DNA of 13,518 nt from Nanobdellota archaeon (GCA_030704765.1 JAUYDD010000109.1:1-13518), one strand, 5' to 3'. Positions 6,535 to 13,172 are shown, numbered from the stretch's first letter. Notes: generated from the sequence alone by a model not told the origin. Program-made: numbers and translations.

Positions 6535-7305
6535 TTATTTTTTGGCTATTTTCCACATAAGATCAAAATAGGATTTAAAACTCTCTGCAATTTTCTTATT
6601 TTTTATAACAAACATTATAGGAAATGGCTCATATATCCCTATGCAAACCTGATCTTTGAATGTTTGAAATAAGGCCGGCATATCCATTCCCTCTGGCATA
6701 TATTTAACTTGTGTATTACTAAAATTTTCTAAAAATAGAGTTTTTCTTCCAGTATGATTCTTAATTACTTTTTGGATTACTCCTTTTTTTGCTCTTCGAC
6801 TATTATAATCTTTAAAGTAGCCAGTTAAAGAAGGATTCATTAATGGCGGGGAACCAACTATGTAAATTTTTTCTCCTTTACTTAAATTATTTAATATAGA
6901 TTCTTGTAATGTTTTTATCCCCTTAACACCTTCAAATACATTTATTTCATATGGTTTTTTTGCTGAATACCTTATTTTACTAAGCTCTTTAATTGCTTCT
7001 TTAACCTCTATTTCTACTTTTTGCATATCTTTAATTTTATCACTATAAGTCTTTAGTAGAATTTCGGGGTCTGCAGCCATAAAATTTTTTTTATTTGCGG
7101 AAATAGTATAAGAAATAAAACCTTTTGTAGTCAGGCTATCAAGTATCTGATATATTTTTGAAGAAGGAATTCCTGTTTTTTTAATAATCTGCCCGGTTGT
7201 AGTGGGTCCTAATTGTATTAGAGCATTATATACATAAATTTCCTTTGTGCTTAATCCCAAATATGCCAATGGATGAAATATTTTATCTTTAATGAATTCT
7301 TCCAT
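6535..7305 (-). CDS. TrmB-family transcriptional regulator
   Basis: A 256-residue regulator of the archaeal TrmB family. The N-terminal winged helix-turn-helix spans about residues 12-75 (LGLSTKEIYVYNALIQLGP, then GQIIKKTGIPSSKIYQILDS as the recognition-helix region and a wing GFISYTIS). A helical linker (85-112) leads to a C-terminal effector-type domain (about 119-254). That domain starts with INVFEGVKGIKTL and contains IYIVGSPPL. Such domains in TrmB relatives often bind a small ligand or are PLD-like; no ligand can be read from the sequence. It is divergent from the radical SAM operon, with a 20-bp palindrome in the 73-bp gap, so it most likely controls itself and that operon. The start lies 25 bp from a TATA-like TTTTTAAG (7326-7333, minus). 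Confidence 0.85.
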   Translation of the reverse strand: MEEFIKDKIFHPLAYLGLSTKEIYVYNALIQLGPTTTGQIIKKTGIPSSKIYQILDSLTTKGFISYTISANKKNFMAADPEILLKTYSDKIKDMQKVEIEVKEAIKELSKIRYSAKKPYEINVFEGVKGIKTLQESILNNLSKGEKIYIVGSPPLMNPSLTGYFKDYNSRRAKKGVIQKVIKNHTGRKTLFLENFSNTQVKYMPEGMDMPALFQTFKDQVCIGIYEPFPIMFVIKNKKIAESFKSYFDLMWKIAKK

Positions 7306-7325
7306 AAAAATATATATCTTTGATA

Positions 7326-7333
7326 CTTAAAAA
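7326..7333 (-). promoter_or_regulatory. TATA-like box for the TrmB-like gene
   Basis: TTTTTAAG on the minus strand is centred 25 bp before the start at 7305. Confidence 0.4.
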
Positions 7334-7344
7334 CCCTTCGATTA

Positions 7345-7364
7345 TACTACTCCTAAAAGTAGTA
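7345..7364. promoter_or_regulatory. Candidate operator palindrome
   Basis: TACTACT (7345-7351) and AGTAGTA (7358-7364) form a perfect 7-bp inverted repeat around CCTAAA. It lies upstream of both divergent TATA boxes (centres near 7330 and 7375). That position suits binding by a dimeric winged-helix protein, presumably the adjacent TrmB-like regulator. Confidence 0.5.
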
Positions 7365-7372
7365 GGGTAATA

Positions 7373-7378
7373 ATATAT
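7373..7378 (+). promoter_or_regulatory. TATA box for the radical SAM operon
   Basis: ATATAT is centred near 7375 and predicts a transcript start near 7400. That is exactly the second in-frame ATG (7400) and not the first (7379). Confidence 0.45.
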
Positions 7379-8683
7379 ATGGGCTTTCCATTTCAGATTA
7401 TGGAAAAGAAAACATTTAACACGGGAGAAAGACAATACAGAAGGACATATGAGCCTCTTTTGCCAGAATACTATCCAATAAAACTAATTGGAGCATTCAT
7501 ATCTTTAGATTTTATTGTTGGTTGTGCTTTTAATTGTAGTTTTTGTATTTCTAAAAGGCATCCTTCAAGAAAGGAGTTATTTGAAAGAGGGTTAGTTATT
7601 GATAATCAAGTATCTCCTGAAAAGATGTATCATTGGCTCAAATCTTTACCCTCATATCAAGCAGGAGTTCAGATAAGAATAGGACATGATACAGATGCAG
7701 GATTAGAATTTGAAAAAAGCTCACAGTTAATTGATCTTATAGATAATGACAATTCTATCACTTATTTAACAAGAAAACCTTTAACTGAGAAAGAAAGAGA
7801 CTTTTTCGCTAGATACAGAAGAAACCTTCTACTAAAACTTACTACAACTCCAAGAAGTGAATCTTTAGGTGTAACTCGAGACCCTTTAGATTTAGTTCAT
7901 TCAGCAGAACCAATTAATAATAAAATGTTATACTGGGTAGTTGGACCTTTAGTAAATGACAATCAAGAGGACACTGAAAGAATTTTAAAGACTCTTCCTA
8001 AAGGCAGTAGATTGTTTCTTAAAAATTTAAATTATTATGGATTACTACATTTGGATCAAGTTAAACCTTTAGCAGAACAAGACTATAAAAGACTTGAGCA
8101 AGTTGCTTTAGATCAAGGACATATTGTAACAGAATGGTTTTGTGATAGTTTAGCCCGGGTTAATAGGGGATTTTTTGATATTGATAAAATTGAGCAACAA
8201 CCAGATTCACCAAAAAAAGAAAGAGAACTAGCATATTGCAAATCTTGTTCAAGTTATCCTATTTGTTACACTCCCCTAAACGTTAAAGAATTTAGAGGCC
8301 AATTAGATAAACATTTAGAATTTTTAGGACTTCATCTTACAGATGAGCCAAGGAGAACTGGAAATCGCTCTTTTGAAATTAAAGTAGCAGAACCAAGTTC
8401 AAGAGGAGAGGAGACTTATCTTAATCATGTCATTAATCCACCAGTTAGTGTTAATATTAATACAAGAGAGCAAGGAAGAAGCCAAGGGGGAAGTTTCTGC
8501 AATATAGATGGAGAAGTCCTAAAAAGATGGTATCAAAATGGTTTTTTTCCAGTTACAGAATTGAATAATGTTGCTGAAAATGTTCTTGATGATATAAGGC
8601 GAATATTTGGAAAAAGAGGAGATAGTCCTAAGACATTTTTTGATAATGGAGGTTTAGCATTTGAATGCAAAAAATGCAAATAA
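7379..8683 (+). CDS. Radical SAM protein with extra Cys cluster
   Basis: First gene of a three-gene operon. CAFNCSFC (Cys49, Cys53, Cys56; C-x3-C-x2-C) is the canonical site for the 4Fe-4S cluster that cleaves S-adenosylmethionine. Following strands such as VQIRIGHDTDAG (97-108), SITYLTRKP (126-134) and LLLKLTTTPRS (150-160) fit a radical SAM barrel, most like the spore-photoproduct-lyase-type subgroup. Past the barrel, CKSCSSYPIC (287-296; C-x2-C-x5-C), with Cys255, Cys374, Cys430 and Cys433 available, suggests an auxiliary cluster or zinc site. The substrate cannot be deduced. The first ATG is at 7379, but the TATA box spacing favours ATG 7400, giving 427 residues. The next gene overlaps its end by 19 bp if its first ATG is used. 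Confidence 0.82.
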   Translation: MGFPFQIMEKKTFNTGERQYRRTYEPLLPEYYPIKLIGAFISLDFIVGCAFNCSFCISKRHPSRKELFERGLVIDNQVSPEKMYHWLKSLPSYQAGVQIRIGHDTDAGLEFEKSSQLIDLIDNDNSITYLTRKPLTEKERDFFARYRRNLLLKLTTTPRSESLGVTRDPLDLVHSAEPINNKMLYWVVGPLVNDNQEDTERILKTLPKGSRLFLKNLNYYGLLHLDQVKPLAEQDYKRLEQVALDQGHIVTEWFCDSLARVNRGFFDIDKIEQQPDSPKKERELAYCKSCSSYPICYTPLNVKEFRGQLDKHLEFLGLHLTDEPRRTGNRSFEIKVAEPSSRGEETYLNHVINPPVSVNINTREQGRSQGGSFCNIDGEVLKRWYQNGFFPVTELNNVAENVLDDIRRIFGKRGDSPKTFFDNGGLAFECKKCK

Positions 8684-9330
8684 ACAAAATGAGAATAATA
8701 CAACACAGTTATCAACTAAAATTTCAACAAAATGAAGAATTGATTGAAATACTATCTGAAGAAGGTAGAATCAGAAAACACTTGGAAGCCCTACAAGATC
8801 ATAGCCCTCATACTCTTGATCATAGTTATAGGGTTGGATTATTATGTGTCGATCTGGGTCTTGAAAATGGATTTCAAGAAAGAGAGATAAAATTATTAGG
8901 TTATGGGGGATTACTTCACGATATTGGAAAAGTATATATTCCTTCAAAAATATTAGATAAAAATTCTTTTTTGACTTCTTTTGAAAGAGAATTAATAAAC
9001 GGACATACTAGATTAGGAGCAGAAGCAGTGGAAGAGTTTGAAGATGATTTAAGGAGAATTATTGTTGGACATCATGAATACCAAATAAATCCTTATCCAA
9101 GGAAAGGAAATAAGAGAAGAAATGCTAAAAGAGAGGAAGTGATTGAAAGAAGAGAAAATAACCCCTTAGTTGAGACTTTAACTCAGATATTAGCCGCCTC
9201 AGATTTTTATGATGCTCTAAGAAGTGAAAGGGCATATCAATCTCCAAAAGAAAAAGGAGAGGCTGAAAGGATTATGTTAACTAAGTATACTGGAAATCAT
9301 AAGTATGTGAATCAATTACTTATGAGATAA
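8665..9330 (+). CDS. HD-domain phosphohydrolase, HD-GYP-like
   Basis: Second gene of the operon. Metal-binding HD residues are in order: His53 (DHSYRVGLL), His85-Asp86 (LLHDIGKVYIP) with Lys89, His114 (NGHTRLGAE), HHE 136-138 and Asp180 in AASDFYDALRSERAY. This order, including a late SDFYDAL-S-R-Y segment, is that of the HD-GYP subgroup rather than simple HD proteins. The GYP signature itself reads PYP (143-145) and is followed by a basic insert of about 25 residues (GNKRRNAKREE). The conserved metal ligands suggest an active phosphohydrolase, substrate unknown. HD-GYP enzymes in bacteria mostly cut cyclic di-GMP, which is rare in archaea. Starts at 8665, 8674 and 8689 are all possible; only 8689 avoids overlap with the upstream gene. 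Confidence 0.8.
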   Translation: MQKMQINKMRIIQHSYQLKFQQNEELIEILSEEGRIRKHLEALQDHSPHTLDHSYRVGLLCVDLGLENGFQEREIKLLGYGGLLHDIGKVYIPSKILDKNSFLTSFERELINGHTRLGAEAVEEFEDDLRRIIVGHHEYQINPYPRKGNKRRNAKREEVIERRENNPLVETLTQILAASDFYDALRSERAYQSPKEKGEAERIMLTKYTGNHKYVNQLLMR

Positions 9331-9332
9331 AA

Positions 9333-10088
9333 ATGAAAATTCAAATAGATTCCCATGAATTACAAAGACAAGTTGAAATGGCCTTTTTACTTGAGGTTAC
9401 AATACCAAAAGAGGAATGCACTTCTAGATTTAGAGATATAGGACCTAAACAAAAATTTGAATATTTCTTAATCTCTGCAATAAACTCTGGAAAGTATTTT
9501 TTCGAATTAGGGGAGAGAATCAACGAAACGCAAGGACAACCAGAGGTATTTTATGATTTGGCTTATCAAGCTTTAATTGACAGCCAAAAATCCAGAAATG
9601 GAAAAATTGTAAATCACGGTTTATTAGAAATAATGTTTCCCGTTGTTGTTTCTAGGTGCCTTTTAGATAAAGAGGGTTTAGAAGTTTTGAAAACCGTTCC
9701 AAATGTTCTAAAAGATACATCAAATGAAGATGTAAGATATGTGGCAGAGATGAGAAGAAAGATTTATTTAGCAAGTGATAAGCAATTCAAAAGAGATTTT
9801 CCCTTTCATGCATTTGGAGATAATGTTCTTGAGCATTATGAACATCATAAAATTGTAGCTCATCAGGCATCAAAATTATTTGTTAGCGAACTAACTGAAG
9901 GTATGCCCCTAACAAAGATGATGTATCAATCATTAACAACAGACAAGGGAAATTTGACAGAAAGATTAAATGAAGGATTTAATCAAGCTAGAAGTCTATC
10001 CGAGCTTCCATATGGAGCATTAGCAGATTTCTCTGCAGCAGCTCTTTTTCTTTTAATTTCTGAGAATCCCAAATCTTCTATAATTTAA
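9333..10088 (+). CDS. CitG/MdcB-like (triphosphoribosyl-dephospho-CoA synthase family) protein, tentative
   Basis: Third gene of the operon, starting 2 bp after the HD gene stop. The protein (251 residues) appears mostly helical. The N-terminal stretch FLLEVTIPKEECTSRFRDIG (18-37), then FEYFLISAIN (43-52), resembles the start of CitG/MdcB-family proteins, which usually reads LLEV-x-PKPGNV-x-RF-D and then FEHFLxSA. NHGLLEIMFPVVVS (104-117) fits the position of their N-x-x-G-x-x-x-x-L-A-P segment. CitG attaches ATP-derived triphosphoribose to dephospho-CoA. Here the PKPG motif is changed to PKEE, so the activity may differ. The match is by eye and moderate. Co-transcription with radical SAM and HD enzymes suggests a shared pathway on a nucleotide or cofactor-like substrate, but this is inference. 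Confidence 0.5.
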   Translation: MKIQIDSHELQRQVEMAFLLEVTIPKEECTSRFRDIGPKQKFEYFLISAINSGKYFFELGERINETQGQPEVFYDLAYQALIDSQKSRNGKIVNHGLLEIMFPVVVSRCLLDKEGLEVLKTVPNVLKDTSNEDVRYVAEMRRKIYLASDKQFKRDFPFHAFGDNVLEHYEHHKIVAHQASKLFVSELTEGMPLTKMMYQSLTTDKGNLTERLNEGFNQARSLSELPYGALADFSAAALFLLISENPKSSII

Positions 10089-10103
10089 TTTATTTTCTAT
10101 CAG

Positions 10104-10321
10104 TTAAGTGCCCCCAATTTTTCTCTAAAAATAGCCAGTTAAACGCTCCCCGAAACAGATAGATGTGCTCCCCAGACCTCAGCGTCTATGAGAATGTGGG
10201 ATTATGAACCTAAGGTTCAAGGACCCTACGATTACTTAACATCAAGAACTTTCAGTTCTTGAGTGTGCTCAAGAATTAGTAAATTCTTGACATCCTAAGG
10301 ATTAACTTCCCAACATTTTCC
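10104..10321 (+). repeat. Intergenic repeat family, copy 4 (with nested insert)
   Basis: A mosaic copy. It begins with GTTAAGTGCCCCC and GTTAAACGCTCCCC motifs and a hairpin ATAGATG/CGTCTAT (10159-10165, 10183-10189). Hairpin TGAACC-TAA-GGTTCA (10205-10219) and CTACGATTACTTAA come next, and the 3' module ends in CCCAACATTTTCCT at the Maf stop codon. The 3' module is split by a 46-bp two-hairpin insert (10244-10289). Confidence 0.65.
10239..10294. repeat. Two-hairpin insert flanked by ACATC direct repeats
   Basis: ACATC occurs at 10239-10243 and 10290-10294. Between and overlapping them are two 9-bp hairpins with related stems: TCAAGAACT/AGTTCTTGA (10242-10250, 10254-10262) and TCAAGAATT/AATTCTTGA (10269-10277, 10282-10290). 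The insert interrupts the otherwise continuous CGATTACTTAATCCTAAGG order seen in copies 1 and 5. Confidence 0.5.
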
Positions 10322-10893
10322 TAGACTTGAACACCTTCTTCTCTAAGAAATTCTATTAATCTATTCAAAGGAAAAGTTATCTGAGAAGTGAATGGATAAC
10401 TTCCTTCTGCTACTTCAGCAAATCTAAACAAACCATCTCCTTCAAAAGCTCCTGCACAATTTAATGCAGGATATCTTCTTACATAGTCGTCAATCTCATA
10501 GGAACTAAGTTCTCTGAATTTTACTTTATATTCCTCAGCAGCAGAATATAATTTATTGGTCCTTGGATTAAAAACTGCGATTCCACCTATTATTGATAAC
10601 CATTTACCTGAAAAAGATTTAAGCATAGATTTTGCTTCTTCAATATCTGCCGGTTTTTCATAGACATTTCCATTGAAATATACAATTAAATCTCCTCCAA
10701 TAATAAGAGAATCGTTATTTTCATCTCCTACCTGTCTAACTTTAGCCTCTGTCAATTTTTTAGCCATGGTAATTGGATTATTATCCCGAATTAATTTTTC
10801 GTTAATACTACTTGGAATAACCCTATATGTCAAGCCTAAGATTTCTAATGCTTTTTTTCTTGGAGCAGATTTAGATGCTAAAATTATATCCAT
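10321..10893 (-). CDS. Maf-family nucleotide pyrophosphatase, divergent
   Basis: A 190-residue Maf/Ham1-superfamily protein of normal length. The start IILASKSAPRKKALEILGL (3-21) is the classic Maf N-terminus. GGDLIV (66-71) holds the expected catalytic Asp68, although the usual A-D-T-V reads G-D-L-I. KSFSGKWLSIIGGIAVF (92-108) replaces the usual L-S-G-x-x-H-x-V-x-T-G, losing the His and Thr. CAGAFEGDGLFRFAEVAEGS and PFTSQITFPLNRL replace the usual K-A-G-A-Y and G-x-P-L region. Maf enzymes hydrolyse non-canonical or surplus nucleoside triphosphates (dTTP, UTP, m7GTP, pseudouridine-TP) to monophosphates. The changes suggest a shifted specificity rather than a dead enzyme. A TATA box (10914-10920, minus) lies 24 bp before the start. 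The gene sits between repeat copies 4 and 5. Confidence 0.8.
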   Translation of the reverse strand: MDIILASKSAPRKKALEILGLTYRVIPSSINEKLIRDNNPITMAKKLTEAKVRQVGDENNDSLIIGGDLIVYFNGNVYEKPADIEEAKSMLKSFSGKWLSIIGGIAVFNPRTNKLYSAAEEYKVKFRELSSYEIDDYVRRYPALNCAGAFEGDGLFRFAEVAEGSYPFTSQITFPLNRLIEFLREEGVQV

Positions 10894-10913
10894 ACAAAAT
10901 TAATAATTATCTA

Positions 10914-10920
10914 CTTTATA
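10914..10920 (-). promoter_or_regulatory. TATA box for the Maf-like gene
   Basis: TATAAAG on the minus strand is centred 24 bp before the start at 10893. Confidence 0.45.
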
Positions 10921-10942
10921 ATAATTTACATTTGAGATTATA

Positions 10943-11106
10943 ATTCAACTCTCCATTAGAGAACTCAACTTTTTAGTAATACTCTCCTCCGCAGCGTTGA
11001 ACCAAATCACTCTTTAGTTATTCGGTTTATGTAGCTAACTTAATCCTAAGGTTCGAGGACCCCACGATTACTTAATCCCAAGGATTAACTCCCCAACTTT
11101 TTCCTC
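10943..11106 (+). repeat. Intergenic repeat family, copy 5 (most complete)
   Basis: This copy holds all modules: ATTCAAC with a small CTCT/AGAG hairpin (10943-10960), the 28-bp block identical to copy 2 (10972-10999), GTTGAAC (10996-11002), and a 26-bp block (11016-11041) identical to copy 6 at 11702-11727. The hairpin module is duplicated, the second hairpin being TTAATCC-CAA-GGATTAA (11072-11088). The copy ends CCCCAACTTTTTCCTC. It lies in a divergent intergenic region. Confidence 0.8.
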
Positions 11107-11125
11107 AATTTTTAGATAGAAAGAG

Positions 11126-11133
11126 TTTTATAT
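11126..11133 (+). promoter_or_regulatory. TATA box for the deaminase gene
   Basis: TTTTATAT is centred near 11130 and predicts a transcript start at about 11154, which is the second in-frame ATG of the deaminase. Confidence 0.45.
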
Positions 11134-11138
11134 GATCA

Positions 11139-11630
11139 ATGTTATCTAAGCTTATGCAAGCAGAAAAAGAATTTATGAATAAAGCTATAGAAGTTGCAAA
11201 AGATTCTGCAAAAAGAGGGGATTATGCATTGGGTGCTGTAATTGTTAAAGAGAATAAGATTATTGCAACAGGAACAACAAACCTCAAACACGAAAATGAT
11301 CCAACAGTTCACGCTGAAATCGTTGCAATAAGAAATGCTTGTAAAAGTGTAGGTTCAAAATTTCTTAATGATTGTATTCTCTACACAACCCATGAACCTT
11401 GTCCTATGTGTGCTTCAGCAGCTATATGGGCAAGAATGGAAGGAATAGTTTTTGGAGCGAGTTTAGAAGATGCTTTAGAATATGCAAAATCAAAAGCTAC
11501 TAGAAAGTTTACTTGGAGGCAAATAAATATTAAATGTAAAGACATTTTGTTGAAGGGGGATCCAAAACTTGAGTTAATTGAAAAGTTTATGAGAGAAGAT
11601 TGTAATAAGCTTTTTGAGTTATCTTCTTAA
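11139..11630 (+). CDS. Zinc-dependent nucleobase/nucleoside deaminase (guanine deaminase-like)
   Basis: A cytidine/deoxycytidylate deaminase superfamily member. The zinc site is complete: HAE (58-60, His58 ligand and Glu60 proton shuttle) and PCPMC (87-91, Cys88 and Cys91 ligands). GAVIVKENKIIATGTTNLKH (32-51) is the usual lead-in, and FTWRQINIK (124-132) in the C-terminal helix region resembles the guanine deaminase branch more than tRNA-editing TadA. Length (163 or 158 residues) is typical. The likely reaction is hydrolytic deamination of a purine or pyrimidine base in salvage. The TATA box spacing favours ATG 11154 over ATG 11139. A T-rich tail (11631-11641) follows the stop and may end transcription. 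The gene stands alone between repeat copies 5 and 6. Confidence 0.85.
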   Translation: MLSKLMQAEKEFMNKAIEVAKDSAKRGDYALGAVIVKENKIIATGTTNLKHENDPTVHAEIVAIRNACKSVGSKFLNDCILYTTHEPCPMCASAAIWARMEGIVFGASLEDALEYAKSKATRKFTWRQINIKCKDILLKGDPKLELIEKFMREDCNKLFELSS

Positions 11631-11659
11631 TTTTTTATTTTATGTGAAAGTTGACTTCT

Positions 11660-11766
11660 TAGTTCAACTCTCTGTTGGGGCAGTGAACCAAAATAGCTCA
11701 AAGTTATTCGGTTTATGTAGCTAACTTGAACCTAAGGTTCGATTACCCCACGATTCCTTGAACTAT
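11660..11766 (+). repeat. Intergenic repeat family, copy 6
   Basis: Bounded by the inverted repeat TAGTTCAA (11660-11667) and TTGAACTA (11758-11765). It carries the 26-bp block identical to copy 5 (11702-11727) and a compensated hairpin GAACC-TAA-GGTTC (11728-11740), then ACCCCACGATTCCTTGAAC. It fills the gap between the convergent deaminase and SRP54 genes. Confidence 0.75.
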
Positions 11767-11768
11767 CT

Positions 11769-13148
11769 TTAAAACTTCATTTTTTTCCCAAACTTCTTTG
11801 CGATTTTCATCATCTGCTTTTGGTTCAAGCCTTGGCTTGGATCAATATTTGAAAGGTCTCCACTTCCGCTTGCCAATTCTTTTAATAATTTGTATTGCTT
11901 GAGCAGCATTCTGATATCAGAAGTTGTTGAACCGCTTCCTTTAGCAATCCTTCCTAATCTACTAGTCTGTTTTTCAATAATCTCTGGAGATTCTATTTCT
12001 TCTTCTGTCATTGAATCAATTATATATTGCCATTTTTTTATCTTACCTTCTTGAGCTCCTAGAAGTTCATCAGGAATCTTTGCTTTTCCTAGTCCAGGAA
12101 TCATCTCAACTATTTTAGACATGCTTCCAACATTTCCCATGTTTTTTAATTGTTCTTGAAAATCACGAAGATTAAAATTACCCTCTTCTAATCTTTTTTT
12201 TGCTTTTTCTTGGGATTTTTCATCAACAGCTGACTGTACTTTTTCTAAAAGGCCTTCTAAATCTCCTAATCCTAAAAGTCTTGATATAAATGCTTTTGGA
12301 TTAAAAGTCTCAAAATCTCCTGGTTTTTCTCCTGTTCCAATGAAGAATACAGGAGCTTTTGTCTCATTACAAGCTGTTAATGCACCTCCTCCCTTTGCAG
12401 TAGAATCCATCCTCGTGATTATTACTCCATTTATATTGCATGCTTCTTGAAATTCATGGGCTTGTTTTTTTGCTGCTTGACCAATATCTGCTTGAATTAC
12501 AAGAATTGTGTAATCTGGTTTTATTTCTTTTTCTAAACTTTTTATTTCATTAATTAATTCTTTATCTAAAGTATGCCTACCAGCTGTGTCAATAATAACT
12601 AAATCATATTTGTCAAGCTCATTTTTGAATTTTTTATAGGTCTTTATTGGATCATTTTCGTCTTTTTCTATAAACACAGCTACTTTAACTTTTTGTCCTA
12701 GTTGCTCTAGTTGTTCTCTTGCTGCTGGACGATGGACATCTAGGCCAAGCATTGCAACTTTATATCCTCTTTTGGAATAATATGCAGCTAGTTTTGATGA
12801 AGTTGTTGTTTTTCCACAACCATATAAACCTAATAACATTATCTTATTATTCTTACCTTTTTCTATATTCAATTCATGTTTTTCTTTTCCTAAAAGATTG
12901 ATAATTTCATCATGCAATATTTTTGTCAGATGTTCTTTTCTTTCAATTCCTTTAATTTTTTCATCACTAGCTTCTTTTCTAATCTTATCACCAAGTTCTT
13001 TTACAAGCATTATATTTACATCAGCTTGTATAAGTGCTCGTTGAAGATCTTTTACAATAATATCTATTGTTTTTGAATCTAGAAATATAGCACCAGCTAT
13101 TTTATCAAATCCTTTTTTCAATGCTGAGCCTAAATTTCCTAACATCAT
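11769..13148 (-). CDS. srp54: Signal recognition particle protein SRP54 (Ffh homologue)
   Basis: A 459-residue SRP GTPase that, with 7S RNA and SRP19, delivers ribosomes making membrane or secreted proteins to the receptor FtsY. The helical N domain (1-95) is followed by the G domain: G1 GLYGCGKTTT (107-116), G2 DVHRPAA (137-143), G3 DTAGR (187-191), G4 TRMD (244-247) and the closing GTGEKPGDFETFNP (270-283). The methionine-containing M domain (about 300-459) includes MIPGLGK and SRLGRIAKGSGS, the SRP RNA-binding segment. Deviations from the family are Y109 and C111 in G1 (usually Q and S/A) and TRMD for the usual TKLD. The second Met (13145) fits the TATA box distance better than 13148. No SRP RNA gene was recognised nearby. 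Confidence 0.96.
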   Translation of the reverse strand: MMLGNLGSALKKGFDKIAGAIFLDSKTIDIIVKDLQRALIQADVNIMLVKELGDKIRKEASDEKIKGIERKEHLTKILHDEIINLLGKEKHELNIEKGKNNKIMLLGLYGCGKTTTSSKLAAYYSKRGYKVAMLGLDVHRPAAREQLEQLGQKVKVAVFIEKDENDPIKTYKKFKNELDKYDLVIIDTAGRHTLDKELINEIKSLEKEIKPDYTILVIQADIGQAAKKQAHEFQEACNINGVIITRMDSTAKGGGALTACNETKAPVFFIGTGEKPGDFETFNPKAFISRLLGLGDLEGLLEKVQSAVDEKSQEKAKKRLEEGNFNLRDFQEQLKNMGNVGSMSKIVEMIPGLGKAKIPDELLGAQEGKIKKWQYIIDSMTEEEIESPEIIEKQTSRLGRIAKGSGSTTSDIRMLLKQYKLLKELASGSGDLSNIDPSQGLNQKQMMKIAKKFGKKMKF

Positions 13149-13166
13149 AATATAAATAAATAAAGG

Positions 13167-13172
13167 TTTATA
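13167..13172 (-). promoter_or_regulatory. TATA box for srp54
   Basis: TATAAA on the minus strand is centred about 25 bp before the Met codon at 13145, supporting that start and a leaderless message. Confidence 0.45.

Noticed and set aside
10673..10903. Plus-strand open frame antisense to the Maf gene
   Set aside because: The minus-strand frame has clear Maf motifs; this one is a shadow.
10943..11002. A definite attC recombination site
   Set aside because: The RYYYAAC and GTTRRRY boxes and 60-bp length fit, but the inner pairing is poor, other copies lack the same arrangement and no integron integrase is in the window. Kept only as a hypothesis.
4660..11766. CRISPR array
   Set aside because: The copies are hundreds to thousands of bases apart, separated by genes, and vary in length; no cas genes are present.
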